Of a stretch of 60,379 nucleotides of DNA, positions 25,511-34,397 are shown piece after piece; the stretch's first letter is position 1, and every line of letters starts with the position of its first letter. This DNA comes from Bacteroidales bacterium UBA7009 (GTDB taxonomy: Bacteria; Bacteroidota; Bacteroidia; Bacteroidales; Paludibacteraceae): contig DJXH01000037.1 of the NCBI GenBank assembly GCA_002449665.1, positions 1 to 60,379 on the forward strand, written 5' to 3'. The translations under genes and the position numbers were made by a program. The notes under the pieces were generated by a model. That model was not told the origin of the DNA. It saw nothing but the letters and a program-made list of their open reading frames with translations, and did not search any database.

Positions 25511-27445
25511 TCAATCAAGTATTCCCACATCCGACGGCATACGCCAATCGCCTTTGGGCGAGAGACTGACACCTACCACTTTCGGTCCGTCCGGCATACA
25601 ACTGCGCTTAAACTGCTGCGTGAAGAAACGGCGAAGGAAGACATCAAGCCACTTGCGTATGGTCGCTTCGTCGTATTGATCCTCAAACGCCATAATAGCC
25701 ATATAAGCAATCTTTTCCTTGGTAAATCCATAGCGCAGGAAATAGTACATAAAGAAGTCATGAAGTTCATACGGTCCCACCTTATCCTCCGTGAGTTGCG
25801 TCATATTACCATCTTGGTCTGACGGCAACAATTCGGGCGAGATGGGCGTATCTATGATGCTATATAGTACCTCACGTAATTCGCTGCTATACAGGTTTTC
25901 AGCCATATATCTTACCACATATCGGATTACCGTTTTCGGTACACCGGCGTTTATGCCGTACATCGACATTTGGTCGCCCGAATATGTAGCCCAGCCGAGT
26001 GCAAGTTCGGACATATCGCCCGTCCCCACAACCAATCCGTTGAGTTCGTTTGCCATATCCATCAGCACGAGTGTGCGCATACGTGCTTGAGCATTCTCGT
26101 AGGTGGTATCGTGTTTTTCAAGGTCGTGCCCGAGGTCGCTCAAATGGCGGGTAACTACGTCTTTGATAGGTATTTCGTGTATAGTTACTCCAAGCCCTTC
26201 CATTAGGCGTACGGCATTGTTATGTGTCATTTCCGTCGTCCCGAAGCAAGGCATAGTTACTCCGTGTACTCGACTTCTATCGTATCCGAGAAGGTCGGCT
26301 GTCTGAACGGCAATGAGCAGAGCAAGCGTAGAGTCAAGTCCGCCGCTCACACCTACTATAAGACTGTCAACGGCGGTATGCTCCCAGCGTTTGGCAAGAC
26401 CGCTTGACTGAATGGCAATAACATCGCTGCAATATGCATATTCATCGCCCTGTGCGGGTAGGAAAGGTGACGGCGAGAAATGACGGTGTATAGGCTCCAC
26501 CGTAACGGCTCCGTCTTCTATGGGGGCCACGTTTATCTTGCGATAATGACCATGCTGGTCTTTGGTAAAATTGGTATTACGCTGACGGTCAATACGCAGA
26601 CGCTCTACGTCTATCTCCTGTATAATCATAGAAGAACGGCGCAGAAAACGATCGCCTTCGGCAAGTATATCGCCGTTTTCTGCTATGTAGGTAGAGCCTG
26701 AAAAAACGACATCCGCCGACGACTCCCCTACTCCCGATGAAGTATAGACATATCCGCAGTGAACACGTGCCGACTGCTGTGTAATCATCTGCCTACGAAA
26801 AGCGTTCTTGCCTGTAACACAGTTGCTTGAAGATAAGTTAAAAATAATTTCCGCACCTTGAATGGCAAGTTGGGTGGAAGGTGGCAGAGGCGACCACAGG
26901 TCTTCACAAATTTCAATTCCGAAACAATAGTTATGCGTTGTAAACAGCAAGTCCGGACCGAAAGGCACATCACCGCTCCATATCTCGATTGTCGGTATTC
27001 GCGGTACAAGTCCGCTGTCGGTTTGCTGCATAGTGGCACGACCTGATGTAAACCAGCGTTTTTCGTAAAACTCACCCGTATTGGGCAGATTCACTTTCGG
27101 CACTACGCCTATCACATCGCCGTCTGTCATAACAAAAGCACAGTTATACAAGTTGTTATCCACCTGAAGCGGTGCGCCGACGAGTACTATGATATTTTTG
27201 CCGCGAGTGAATGCACAAATCTCCTGCAAAGCCTGCAATGAGTTCTGCTGAAGCCGCCGTGTAAAAAACAAATCAGCCGAAGTATAGCCCACCGTTGACA
27301 ATTCGGGGAAACAAATCACCTCCACGTCTTCGTTCACCGCTTCGGTTATCTGCTCTTTAATACAATGGACATTAAACTTACAATCAGCCACTTGCATTAG
27401 CGGTACTGCCGCCGCTACACGCACAAATCCGAAATCATTATTCAT
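25511..27445 (-). CDS. nadE: Glutamine-dependent NAD+ synthetase
   Basis: Last step of NAD synthesis: amidates deamido-NAD with glutamine and ATP. The 644-aa two-domain protein has an N-terminal nitrilase-like glutaminase with the triad E48 (FPELS), K117 (VPKVNLPN) and C180 (EICEDLW). A C-terminal synthetase follows with the PP-loop GVSGGLDST at about 365-373. Ammonia is channelled between the two sites in known members. A strong promoter lies upstream, and a perfect palindrome just beyond it may be a control site. Confidence 0.96.
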   Translation of the reverse strand: MNNDFGFVRVAAAVPLMQVADCKFNVHCIKEQITEAVNEDVEVICFPELSTVGYTSADLFFTRRLQQNSLQALQEICAFTRGKNIIVLVGAPLQVDNNLYNCAFVMTDGDVIGVVPKVNLPNTGEFYEKRWFTSGRATMQQTDSGLVPRIPTIEIWSGDVPFGPDLLFTTHNYCFGIEICEDLWSPLPPSTQLAIQGAEIIFNLSSSNCVTGKNAFRRQMITQQSARVHCGYVYTSSGVGESSADVVFSGSTYIAENGDILAEGDRFLRRSSMIIQEIDVERLRIDRQRNTNFTKDQHGHYRKINVAPIEDGAVTVEPIHRHFSPSPFLPAQGDEYAYCSDVIAIQSSGLAKRWEHTAVDSLIVGVSGGLDSTLALLIAVQTADLLGYDRSRVHGVTMPCFGTTEMTHNNAVRLMEGLGVTIHEIPIKDVVTRHLSDLGHDLEKHDTTYENAQARMRTLVLMDMANELNGLVVGTGDMSELALGWATYSGDQMSMYGINAGVPKTVIRYVVRYMAENLYSSELREVLYSIIDTPISPELLPSDQDGNMTQLTEDKVGPYELHDFFMYYFLRYGFTKEKIAYMAIMAFEDQYDEATIRKWLDVFLRRFFTQQFKRSCMPDGPKVVGVSLSPKGDWRMPSDVGILD

Positions 27446-27500
27446 ATTGTATTTTTGTTTATTATCCGTTCTTAATAAAGAAAGTACACGATAAAACGTG

Positions 27501-27532
27501 CAAAGATACGTATTATTATCAGTTTGTGCAAA
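27501..27532 (-). promoter_or_regulatory. Promoter of nadE (-dsbD)
   Basis: On the minus strand, TTTG (27532-27529), 20 nt, then TATCTTTG (27508-27501): a perfect Bacteroidota promoter, with a leader of about 45-50 nt before the nadE ATG. Confidence 0.85.
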
Positions 27533-27542
27533 TTTTTAACCT

Positions 27543-27564
27543 ATTTGCGATATTTTTCGCAAAT
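27543..27564. promoter_or_regulatory. Palindrome upstream of the nadE promoter
   Basis: ATTTGCGA and TCGCAAAT form a perfect 8-bp inverted repeat separated by 6 nt, starting 11 nt beyond the nadE -33 box. Its size and place suit a dimeric regulator. No poly-T tract accompanies it, so a terminator is less likely. The regulator is unknown. Confidence 0.5.
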
Positions 27565-27701
27565 TTATATCCTTTTCAAAATATGAGCGGCTGCCTATGT
27601 TACGAACAACTAAAAGACGATTATAAGGTATAATCCTACACGAAAATAACTAAAAATTAAAAAATTATGTCAGAAAAATTTTTCAATTAAAAAAAAAGCA
27701 G
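27565..27701. other. AT-rich intergenic region between nadE and HU
   Basis: The non-coding stretch between the divergent nadE and HU genes is 389 bp in all (27446-27834). Besides the two promoters and the palindrome next to nadE, it contains a second perfect palindrome, GATTATA-AGG-TATAATC, at 27619-27635. The HU leader also has a GTATCA/TGATAC hairpin at 27749-27774. I see no gene or known RNA in it. Confidence 0.6.
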
Positions 27702-27709
27702 TACTTTTG
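27702..27709 (+). promoter_or_regulatory. Promoter -7 element of the HU gene
   Basis: TACTTTTG (followed by C) matches the Bacteroidota -7 box. TTTT at 27679-27682, 19 nt upstream, is an imperfect -33. The implied leader is long, about 118 nt. Confidence 0.65.
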
Positions 27710-27834
27710 CGCCGATTTTCGCCCAATGAGTATTCATTACTTAACAAAGTATCATAAAATAGTGTGTCTGATACGTTTATTATAATATTCGCTATTATGA
27801 CACAAAAAAATATTTACTAAAAAAATTAAAAATT

Positions 27835-28107
27835 ATGACAAAAGCAGAACTTGTAAATTCTATCGCTCTTCAGACGGGCTATGATAGAGTAACGATTTTG
27901 AATGTCGTTGAGGCCGCTATGGCAAATGTAAAGAAATCTGTTGTTGACGGAGATAACGTATATCTTCGCGGTTTCGGCAGTTTCATTACTAAAACTCGCA
28001 AACAAAAGATTGCCCGTAACATCTCAAAGCAAACTTCTATCGTTGTTCCCGAACATAAGATTCCCTCTTTCAAGCCTTCTAAAGAGTTTTCTAATGCTCT
28101 CAAATAA
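27835..28107 (+). CDS. HU-family DNA-binding protein
   Basis: A 90-aa nucleoid protein that bends and compacts DNA as a dimer. The N-terminal two-helix dimerisation unit (MTKAELVNSIA...) and the beta-arm region (GFGSF near residues 47-51, then the basic ARNISKQT and VPEHKIPSFKPSKE) follow the HU/IHF pattern. The length is typical. It has its own promoter and a long leader with a possible hairpin. The microprotein gene starts 8 nt downstream, so the two are co-transcribed. IHF subunits are similar, but HU fits better. Confidence 0.94.
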   Translation: MTKAELVNSIALQTGYDRVTILNVVEAAMANVKKSVVDGDNVYLRGFGSFITKTRKQKIARNISKQTSIVVPEHKIPSFKPSKEFSNALK

Positions 28108-28115
28108 TTCAGACT

Positions 28116-28205
28116 ATGCCTAACGGAAAAAAACACAAAAGACATAAGATGTCAACTCACAAACGTAAAAAACGTTTGCGTAAGAACCGCCACAAGCACA
28201 AGTAA
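28116..28205 (+). CDS. 29-residue basic AURKAIP1/COX24-domain microprotein
   Basis: A very small gene, 8 nt after HU: MPNGKKHKRHKMSTHKRKKR and then nine further residues, ending HKHK. It is almost entirely Lys, Arg and His. This matches the short Bacteroidota proteins annotated as AURKAIP1/COX24-domain, which resemble the conserved core of mitochondrial small-subunit protein mS38. The expected pattern KRHKMxTHKRKKRLRKNRHK is present. I infer a ribosome- or RNA-associated role. A strong terminator follows 24 nt later, supporting a two-gene HU-microprotein transcript. Its size means automated annotation often misses it. Confidence 0.85.
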   Translation: MPNGKKHKRHKMSTHKRKKRLRKNRHKHK

Positions 28206-28229
28206 GCCATAAATGTGCTTTATTTTAAG

Positions 28230-28286
28230 CTCTGTGGCAACAGACTGACTTTAGCGAAAGCCGGTTTGCCACAGAGTTATTTTTAT
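28230..28286 (+). terminator. Intrinsic terminator after HU-microprotein unit
   Basis: A perfect 11-bp stem (CTCTGTGGCAA at 28230-28240 with TTGCCACAGAG at 28266-28276) closes a 25-nt loop and is followed by TTATTTTTAT. Confidence 0.88.
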
Positions 28287-28315
28287 ACCTTATATAATAA
28301 TTGACATATTGTACT

Positions 28316-29929
28316 ATGAAAAGCGAACTTATAGTTGACGTACAACAGGATGAGATATCCATTGCGCTCACCGAAGACGACCGCTTGCAGGAAATCAACC
28401 GCGAAAAGCGGGATACTGATACTTTTGCAGTGGGTAATATATACTATGGTCGCGTGCGCAAACTTATGCCTGCTCTGAATGCGGCATTTGTGGATGTAGG
28501 TCACGAAAAAGAGGCTTTTCTTCACTATTTGGATTTAGGTCCCAACTTCCTGTCGCAAAGAAAATACATCACAAAAGCCGTTTCCGACCGCCGCGATATT
28601 CCCTATATGACCGACTACGTTGACAGCGAGCCGGAAATGGGCAAAGAAGGACAGATAAGCGATTACCTGCAAGCAGGTGATATGATACTCGTGCAGGTCA
28701 TAAAAGAGCCTATCAACTCCAAAGGTCCGCGTCTGACCGGCGAAATAAGCATCGCCGGCAGAAATATGGTACTACTACCCTGCGCAAACAAGGTGATGGT
28801 GAGCCAGAAAATTAAGCGCGAAGCGGAAAAAGGCAGATTAAGACAACTGCTTCAAGCCATTACACCGGCTGGTTACGGCGTGATAGTACGCACGGTGGCT
28901 GAAGACAAACGCGCACAAGAACTTGACAATGAGATGCGCGTCCTGCAAAAAAAGTGGGAAGATGCGGTAAGGACATTGCAAAAACCGGCTAAACAAACTC
29001 AAAACCGCAGAAAGGACCCCGAAGTAAGACTTATCTGTGAAGAGATGGGGCGCACTACCGGTGTCATCAGAGATATTTTCTCACCCGATTTTGAGTCCAT
29101 ACAGATAAACGACGAGACTGTATATGAGCAGGTTAGGCAGTATATAGAACTTATAGCCCCCGAATGTGCCAAAAAGGTTAAACTCTATCGGTCAGAACAA
29201 CCTATATTCGACAAGTTTGACATCACCCGCCAGATGAAGACGGGACTTGGCAGAACGGTAGGCTTCAAGCACGGCGGCTACTTGATAATAGACCGCACCG
29301 AAGCATTGTTTGCCATAGACGTAAACTCAGGCTCGAAGAAACTGTTTGAAGACCCCGAAGAAAACGCATTCCAGTTTAATATGCTCGCTGCCGACGAGAT
29401 TGTCCACCAACTGCGCCTTCGCGATATAGGCGGCATCATCATCATTGATTTTATCGATATGGATTCCCGAGACAATCAGCAGAAACTCTATGAGCACATG
29501 AAAGAACTGATGTCGCGAGACAGAGCCAAACATAATGTATTGCCTTTAAGCAAGTTCGGACTAATGCAAATCACCCGCCAAAGAGTTAGACCCGCTGTAG
29601 AAATGGACATCATGGAAGTGTGTCCTACTTGCGGCGGAAAAGGCAAGATACAACCGTCGCTGCTCTTCACCGATACGGTTGAGACTGAAATAGAGCATTA
29701 TACGGAGCACTTCGGCAAAAATCTTCGAGTTGAGTTGCATCCGTTTGTCTATTCATACGTTTGTCGCGGGTGGCTCGGCAGCCTGAAAACAAAATGGAAA
29801 CGCACTTACGGAGTTCGCGTTGCTGAAAACCAAGCACTCGGTATGCTTGAAATGAAAGTCTATGACCACAGCGGACAACTATTAAAATTAGACAATGGCA
29901 ACGAAAAAGACACCGACAAACAAAAGTGA
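28316..29929 (+). CDS. rng: Ribonuclease G/E family endoribonuclease
   Basis: Single-strand-specific endoribonuclease for rRNA 5'-end maturation and mRNA decay. From the ATG at 28316 it is 537 aa. An S1 RNA-binding domain (about 35-125) is split by a small insertion, as in Bacteroidota members. The RNase H-like and 5'-sensor regions follow (TGLGRTVGFKHGGYLIIDRTEA), with the metal-binding FAIDVNSGS and IIIDFIDM aspartates. The zinc-link motif CPTCGGKG is at about 442-449. A TTG-initiated extension at 28301 is rejected. Rng next to HU is common in this phylum. A strong terminator follows. Confidence 0.95.
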   Translation: MKSELIVDVQQDEISIALTEDDRLQEINREKRDTDTFAVGNIYYGRVRKLMPALNAAFVDVGHEKEAFLHYLDLGPNFLSQRKYITKAVSDRRDIPYMTDYVDSEPEMGKEGQISDYLQAGDMILVQVIKEPINSKGPRLTGEISIAGRNMVLLPCANKVMVSQKIKREAEKGRLRQLLQAITPAGYGVIVRTVAEDKRAQELDNEMRVLQKKWEDAVRTLQKPAKQTQNRRKDPEVRLICEEMGRTTGVIRDIFSPDFESIQINDETVYEQVRQYIELIAPECAKKVKLYRSEQPIFDKFDITRQMKTGLGRTVGFKHGGYLIIDRTEALFAIDVNSGSKKLFEDPEENAFQFNMLAADEIVHQLRLRDIGGIIIIDFIDMDSRDNQQKLYEHMKELMSRDRAKHNVLPLSKFGLMQITRQRVRPAVEMDIMEVCPTCGGKGKIQPSLLFTDTVETEIEHYTEHFGKNLRVELHPFVYSYVCRGWLGSLKTKWKRTYGVRVAENQALGMLEMKVYDHSGQLLKLDNGNEKDTDKQK

Positions 29930-29950
29930 AAAAAAGCCAAAACAATTATA

Positions 29951-29990
29951 ACAGGGCAAAGAGAAATCTCTCTTCTGCCCTGTTTTTTTT
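29951..29990 (+). terminator. Intrinsic terminator after rng
   Basis: ACAGGGCA (29951-29958) pairs with TGCCCTGT (29976-29983); an inner AGAGA/TCTCT pairing extends the hairpin, and eight Ts follow. Confidence 0.93.
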
Positions 29991-30039
29991 ATTTATTACA
30001 CCTCTATTGGTACAAAATATTAGCAATTTACTGCAAAAA

Positions 30040-30071
30040 TTTGTCTTTTTTAGCAAATAGCCGTATCTTTG
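30040..30071 (+). promoter_or_regulatory. Promoter of the DPP IV gene
   Basis: TTTG (30040-30043), 20 nt, then TATCTTTG (30064-30071): a perfect consensus. It overlaps the earliest possible in-frame TTG start, ruling that start out. Confidence 0.87.
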
Positions 30072-30119
30072 CAAATTGTTTGCAGTATGTCTGCTAAAAT
30101 TATAAACTTCGATTCAATT

Positions 30120-32228
30120 ATGAAATTTTCCCGTTCTTTCCCTATTTTGAGTGGCAGAAAATTATGCCGAATGGTGTCATTATTTGTTCTGATTCTTGCT
30201 TCGTCCGCTATAAGAGCAGATGTGTTTACCTCTATACTTAACGGCGAATATAACGCAAAACGTATGCCACAGAGCCTGATTGACAGCCTGCTTAATGGCA
30301 AAACGGAGCAGAGATATACTCTTATGAGCGAGAATGAGACCACACGTTTCAGACACTCAAAAGAAGCCGACTGGTATTTGCTCGACAGCAAGAAAAACCG
30401 CAAACTCACTATCGGTCGCGGCAGAGAGGCGCAGATGTCCCCGAACGGAAAGTATGTAGTATATGTCAAAGACCGCAAGCCGTATATATATAAAGTAGAT
30501 TTTGCAACGGAAGTACCTTTTTACCAAGAAGATAACAAAGACATAATTGCAGGTGCATCAGACTGGCTGTATGAAGAGGAGTTTGGCATAACCCGTACCT
30601 TCGCTTTCTCGCCCGACTCCAAAAAAGTGGCATATATCAGTATCAATGAAGCTGCTGTGGACAGTTTTGCTTGGCAGGAGTATCTTAATACCGAGGCAGA
30701 GTATCTCCCCTACCCCCGCATGCAGCAACTCCGTTATCCCAAAGCCGGTAAAAGCAATCCGCAAGCCAAAGTTTGCGTATATGACATCGCGGACAAAACG
30801 ATTTTGACAATGCAGGTAAATACATCTGAAGATGATTATCTGCCGCGCATAACTTGGCGCAGTCTGCCTGATTTGAAGGCAAAGAAAGGCGAGAAAAAGG
30901 ATATATACGAACTGATAGTTGAAAAAATCAACCGTGATCAAAATAAGTTGGAGGTGTTGGCGTGCAATCCTCAATCCACGGTTGCTAATGTCATATACAG
31001 CGAAAGCAGCGATAAGTATTTTATTGATTACTCGCTGTTTGACTCTTGGCAGTGGCTGCAAGACGGTCGTTTTGTCGTGTTAAGCGAGAAAGACGGTTGG
31101 CGCAAACTCTACCTTCACGCTTCCGACGGCAGACAACTCTCCTGCCTTACGCCTCAAGATGAAGATATAAGTTGTGTTTATGGTGCGGACGAAGCGGCAC
31201 AAACCGTTTACTACGAGTGCGCCCCCACCCCGCTTACACGTCAAGCCTGCTCTGTTAGTTTTCGCAAGCCGTCTATAGTACGTATGACCGGGGCTGACGG
31301 CGTGCATCGTCTCATTCTCTCCTACGATAAGAAACGTGCAATAGATGTGTTTCAAAACACTTCAACTCCCAATCAATATATTCTTTACAACTTGAACAAA
31401 GGTATGCTTACCGGCGGGAAAACGGTATGGAACAATGACTCCATAAAGCAAATATGGGAGGCTGCCGGACTTGCAAATCAAGAATTTACGGAAATCCCCG
31501 TTGAAAACGGCATAAAACTTAATGCTTGGCAGGTAAAGCCTGTCAATTTCGATGCCAATAAGACTTATCCCACAGTTATTATGCAATATAGCGGTCCCGC
31601 CTCGCAGCGCGTGCTAAACCGCTGGAGCAAACGGTTTGAGTATATTTTGGCAGATGCCGGTTATGTCGTTTTCTGCATAGACACACGCGGCACCGACTGC
31701 CGTGGTCGTGCTTTCAGGAACGCCTCGTATATGCAACTCGGTCAGGTGGAAGCGGAAGACTTAGTCAGTGCCGCTGCTCATATCGGTTCGTTGCCGTATG
31801 TGGATGCCGCACGTATGGCTATCGGCGGCTGGAGTTACGGCGGTTTTCAGACTATTACCACTATGACTATGCCCGACTCGCCTTTCAAATGCGGTTTTGC
31901 CGTGGCTCCCGTCACTAATTGGGAACTTTACGACAGCGGATATACCGAAAGATATATGCGCCGCCCGCAGGTGAACGACACAGGTTATGCACTGACCGAC
32001 CTTACACGACATGCCGCAGACCTCAAAGGCTACCTGCTCATAGTCCACGGACTGGCAGACGACAATGTACATGCACAAAACACATTGCTCTTTACCGATG
32101 CACTCGTTCAGGCAGGCAAACAATTTGATATGCAACTGTATATAGACGATAACCATTTCTTGCGCAAACGTGGTAACTATATACACCTGCATCGCAAGAT
32201 AATGCAATTTTTGAAAGAAAGACTATAG
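30120..32228 (+). CDS. Secreted dipeptidyl-peptidase IV (S9B prolyl peptidase)
   Basis: Removes N-terminal X-Pro dipeptides from peptides in the periplasm or at the cell surface. From the ATG at 30120 it is 702 aa. An N-terminal hydrophobic segment ending SSAIRA looks like a signal sequence or anchor. A beta-propeller (about 60-440) is followed by an alpha/beta hydrolase domain with S572 in GGWSYGGF, the Asp in HGLADDNVH and H678 in DDNHFLR. The family glutamates appear as WLYEEEFG. The ATG at 30171 would also give a signal peptide and cannot be excluded. Such enzymes support growth on peptides. Confidence 0.92.
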   Translation: MKFSRSFPILSGRKLCRMVSLFVLILASSAIRADVFTSILNGEYNAKRMPQSLIDSLLNGKTEQRYTLMSENETTRFRHSKEADWYLLDSKKNRKLTIGRGREAQMSPNGKYVVYVKDRKPYIYKVDFATEVPFYQEDNKDIIAGASDWLYEEEFGITRTFAFSPDSKKVAYISINEAAVDSFAWQEYLNTEAEYLPYPRMQQLRYPKAGKSNPQAKVCVYDIADKTILTMQVNTSEDDYLPRITWRSLPDLKAKKGEKKDIYELIVEKINRDQNKLEVLACNPQSTVANVIYSESSDKYFIDYSLFDSWQWLQDGRFVVLSEKDGWRKLYLHASDGRQLSCLTPQDEDISCVYGADEAAQTVYYECAPTPLTRQACSVSFRKPSIVRMTGADGVHRLILSYDKKRAIDVFQNTSTPNQYILYNLNKGMLTGGKTVWNNDSIKQIWEAAGLANQEFTEIPVENGIKLNAWQVKPVNFDANKTYPTVIMQYSGPASQRVLNRWSKRFEYILADAGYVVFCIDTRGTDCRGRAFRNASYMQLGQVEAEDLVSAAAHIGSLPYVDAARMAIGGWSYGGFQTITTMTMPDSPFKCGFAVAPVTNWELYDSGYTERYMRRPQVNDTGYALTDLTRHAADLKGYLLIVHGLADDNVHAQNTLLFTDALVQAGKQFDMQLYIDDNHFLRKRGNYIHLHRKIMQFLKERL

Positions 32229-32275
32229 AAGTAAGAAATTAGAAGTTTGACATTAGATTTTTATACTTGATTGAT

Positions 32276-33577
32276 ATGAAAAACAACGGAAACAGCAATG
32301 TAATAACGATTGTTATTATGTTTTTCCTTTTCGGAATGATTTCTTTTGTAACCGGACTGCAAGACCCGTTCGGCGTGATTGTAAGAGCGCAGTTTAAGGC
32401 TACCAATGCTATGTCCCAACTCGGTAACGCTGCCAACTTTATAGCCTATGCCTGTATGGGACTGCCTGCCGGTATGCTGCTTAAACGCTATGGCTACAAA
32501 GTAACTTCACTGCTTGCCGTAGGTATCGGATTTACAGGTGTTTGTATTACGTTTTTAAGCGGTAGATTGGCAAGTTTCGGCGTTTATCTTACCGGCGCAT
32601 TTGTCAGCGGATTTTCTATGTGTATGCTCAACTCCATCGTCAATCCTATGCTTAATACCATTGGCGGTGGCGGCAAACGCGGCAACCAACTCGTACAATG
32701 GGGCGGCAGTTGCAACAGCCTGAATGCCACCATCGTACCCGTTCTCGTAGGTTACCTTATTGGCGAAGTTACACCCAAGACACAGATAAGCGATGCCAAT
32801 CCCGCACTATATATAGCCATGGCAATATTTGCTTTTGCTTTTATAGTCATCTGTTTTGCACATATTCCCGAACCGGAACTTGAAGCGGCACGAGTACGTA
32901 TGGAACGCGGCGAACAGCGCGAAACGATGGGAAAATCCATAAAAGAGACTCTTCGTTACAGACATCTTATTCTCGGCTGTGTTGCTGTTTGGCTGTATGT
33001 AGGCTTGGAGGTAACGCTTGCCAACGTTACCAATCTGTATCTGACATCAGGCGAAATAGGCGTACTGCCGTCTGTGAGCGGGATAATAATAGGTGTATAT
33101 TGGTTTCTTATGCTCTGCGGACGACTGCTCGGCGGTATGTTCGGCAACAAAATATCTTCCCGCGCGATGTTAATCGGGGTCAGCAGCGTATGTACCGCTC
33201 TGATAGTGGCCGGTATGCTGCTTGGTGATAACACTACCGTACTCTTTCCCGCCATAGACAAACATACATTCCTTATGATATGGCAAGAGATACCGTCAGG
33301 GGCAATGTGCTTTGTGCTGTGCGGTATATGTACAAGCATAATGTGGGGTGCTATTTTCAACCTTTCCGTTCAAGGGCTCGGCGAGCATACGAGCATAGCA
33401 AGCGGACTGTTTATGATGATGGTCTTCGGCGGCGGCATACTGCCTATCGTTCAGAGTTTTGTAGCCGACAAGACGGACTTCATACCGAGTTATATCGTTC
33501 CGCTTATTGCCATACTCTACATCCTTTGGTATGCTATATGGGGCAGCAAATATCATAAGCAAGGAGAAAACAATTAA
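32276..33577 (+). CDS. FucP-type sugar:proton symporter (MFS)
   Basis: A 433-aa major-facilitator transporter with about 12 membrane helices. The features F-V-T-G-L-Q-D-P-F, AANFIAYACMGLPAGMLLKR and the NPMLNTIGGGGKRGNQLVQW region resemble the L-fucose/glucose-galactose symporter family, so a monosaccharide is the likely substrate. Which sugar cannot be told. The upstream DNA (about 32229-32260) contains AGAAGT/TTAGAAGTT stutters and no clear promoter; it starts 47 nt after the DPP IV gene. A TTG three codons earlier is rejected for the ATG at 32276. Confidence 0.88.
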   Translation: MKNNGNSNVITIVIMFFLFGMISFVTGLQDPFGVIVRAQFKATNAMSQLGNAANFIAYACMGLPAGMLLKRYGYKVTSLLAVGIGFTGVCITFLSGRLASFGVYLTGAFVSGFSMCMLNSIVNPMLNTIGGGGKRGNQLVQWGGSCNSLNATIVPVLVGYLIGEVTPKTQISDANPALYIAMAIFAFAFIVICFAHIPEPELEAARVRMERGEQRETMGKSIKETLRYRHLILGCVAVWLYVGLEVTLANVTNLYLTSGEIGVLPSVSGIIIGVYWFLMLCGRLLGGMFGNKISSRAMLIGVSSVCTALIVAGMLLGDNTTVLFPAIDKHTFLMIWQEIPSGAMCFVLCGICTSIMWGAIFNLSVQGLGEHTSIASGLFMMMVFGGGILPIVQSFVADKTDFIPSYIVPLIAILYILWYAIWGSKYHKQGENN

Positions 33578-33588
33578 GTCTAACGGAT

Positions 33589-34314
33589 ATGAGTACCAAT
33601 GGTTTAACATACAACGAGCGGCTCAAACGCCATCGAAAAGTAACGGAAATTATATTTTGGCTGATACTCGCTTTGGGTATAGCCAATATCAGTATTCTTA
33701 TCTTTACCGGCGAACATACATGGGAGGAAATCGCTTTTCGCACAATGCAGTATGCTGTTATGTTAGCTGTTATAAAACTGCCTCATATATTGCATATCCG
33801 TTTTCAACTTGACATACCATACGAGATTTCGACCATATTGTTTCTCTTCTGCTTTTTTGCCCTTGTACTCGGCGACGGTATGGATTTCTACGGGCGGTTC
33901 ACTTGGTGGGACTCAGTCTTGCACGCCTTTTCCGGACTGTTGCTGTCGTTGGTTGCACTATGGCTCATACATGTCATAATGGCGAAAAACGATAAATACA
34001 TATTCTTCAACAAGTATTTTCTTTCGCTCTTCCTTGTTATGTTCTCGCTCGGTGTAGGTGCTTGCTGGGAGATAGTGGAATATACCTATGACTGCATAGC
34101 AGGCACTAATACACAGCAGTTTATGGCAAGTACCACAAGTTCTATCATTACAGCCGAAGATGTGCCGCTCTGCGGACATGCAGCGTTGAGGGACACGATG
34201 AAAGACCTTATCTTCGACCTTGTGGGGGCTGTGTTGGTGGCTGTATATGGTTTTGTACGGCATAACAAGATGATAAAACGCTATTACGAGGCATTTCACA
34301 ACAAAAACAGATAA
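33589..34314 (+). CDS. Multi-pass membrane protein, YjdF/DUF2238-like
   Basis: A 241-aa protein with about six predicted membrane helices. Conserved-looking polar motifs within or next to helices are WWDSVLHAFSG (about 105-115), GACWEIVEYTYD (about 152-163) and DTMKDLIFDLVGA (about 204-216). The pattern of a D-x-x-x-H helix, an E-x-x-E/Y helix and a final D-T-x-x-D helix resembles the YjdF/DUF2238 family, whose function is not known. It begins 11 nt after the sugar permease and probably shares its transcript. A transport or metal-binding role is only a guess. Confidence 0.75.
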   Translation: MSTNGLTYNERLKRHRKVTEIIFWLILALGIANISILIFTGEHTWEEIAFRTMQYAVMLAVIKLPHILHIRFQLDIPYEISTILFLFCFFALVLGDGMDFYGRFTWWDSVLHAFSGLLLSLVALWLIHVIMAKNDKYIFFNKYFLSLFLVMFSLGVGACWEIVEYTYDCIAGTNTQQFMASTTSSIITAEDVPLCGHAALRDTMKDLIFDLVGAVLVAVYGFVRHNKMIKRYYEAFHNKNR

Positions 34315-34341
34315 AAGCGGATATGGCAAAAATGCAGAAAA

Positions 34342-34373
34342 CTTGCACGGATAGCAAATAATCCGTAACTTTG
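34342..34373 (+). promoter_or_regulatory. Promoter of the trk operon
   Basis: CTTG (34342-34345, one mismatch), 20 nt, then TAACTTTG (34366-34373). The spacer holds an inverted repeat CGGAT-8 nt-ATCCG (34348-34365) that could be an operator. The implied leader before the trkA ATG is short. Confidence 0.75.
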
Positions 34374-34397
34374 CGCGTTTTTGTAACTAATGTAATT

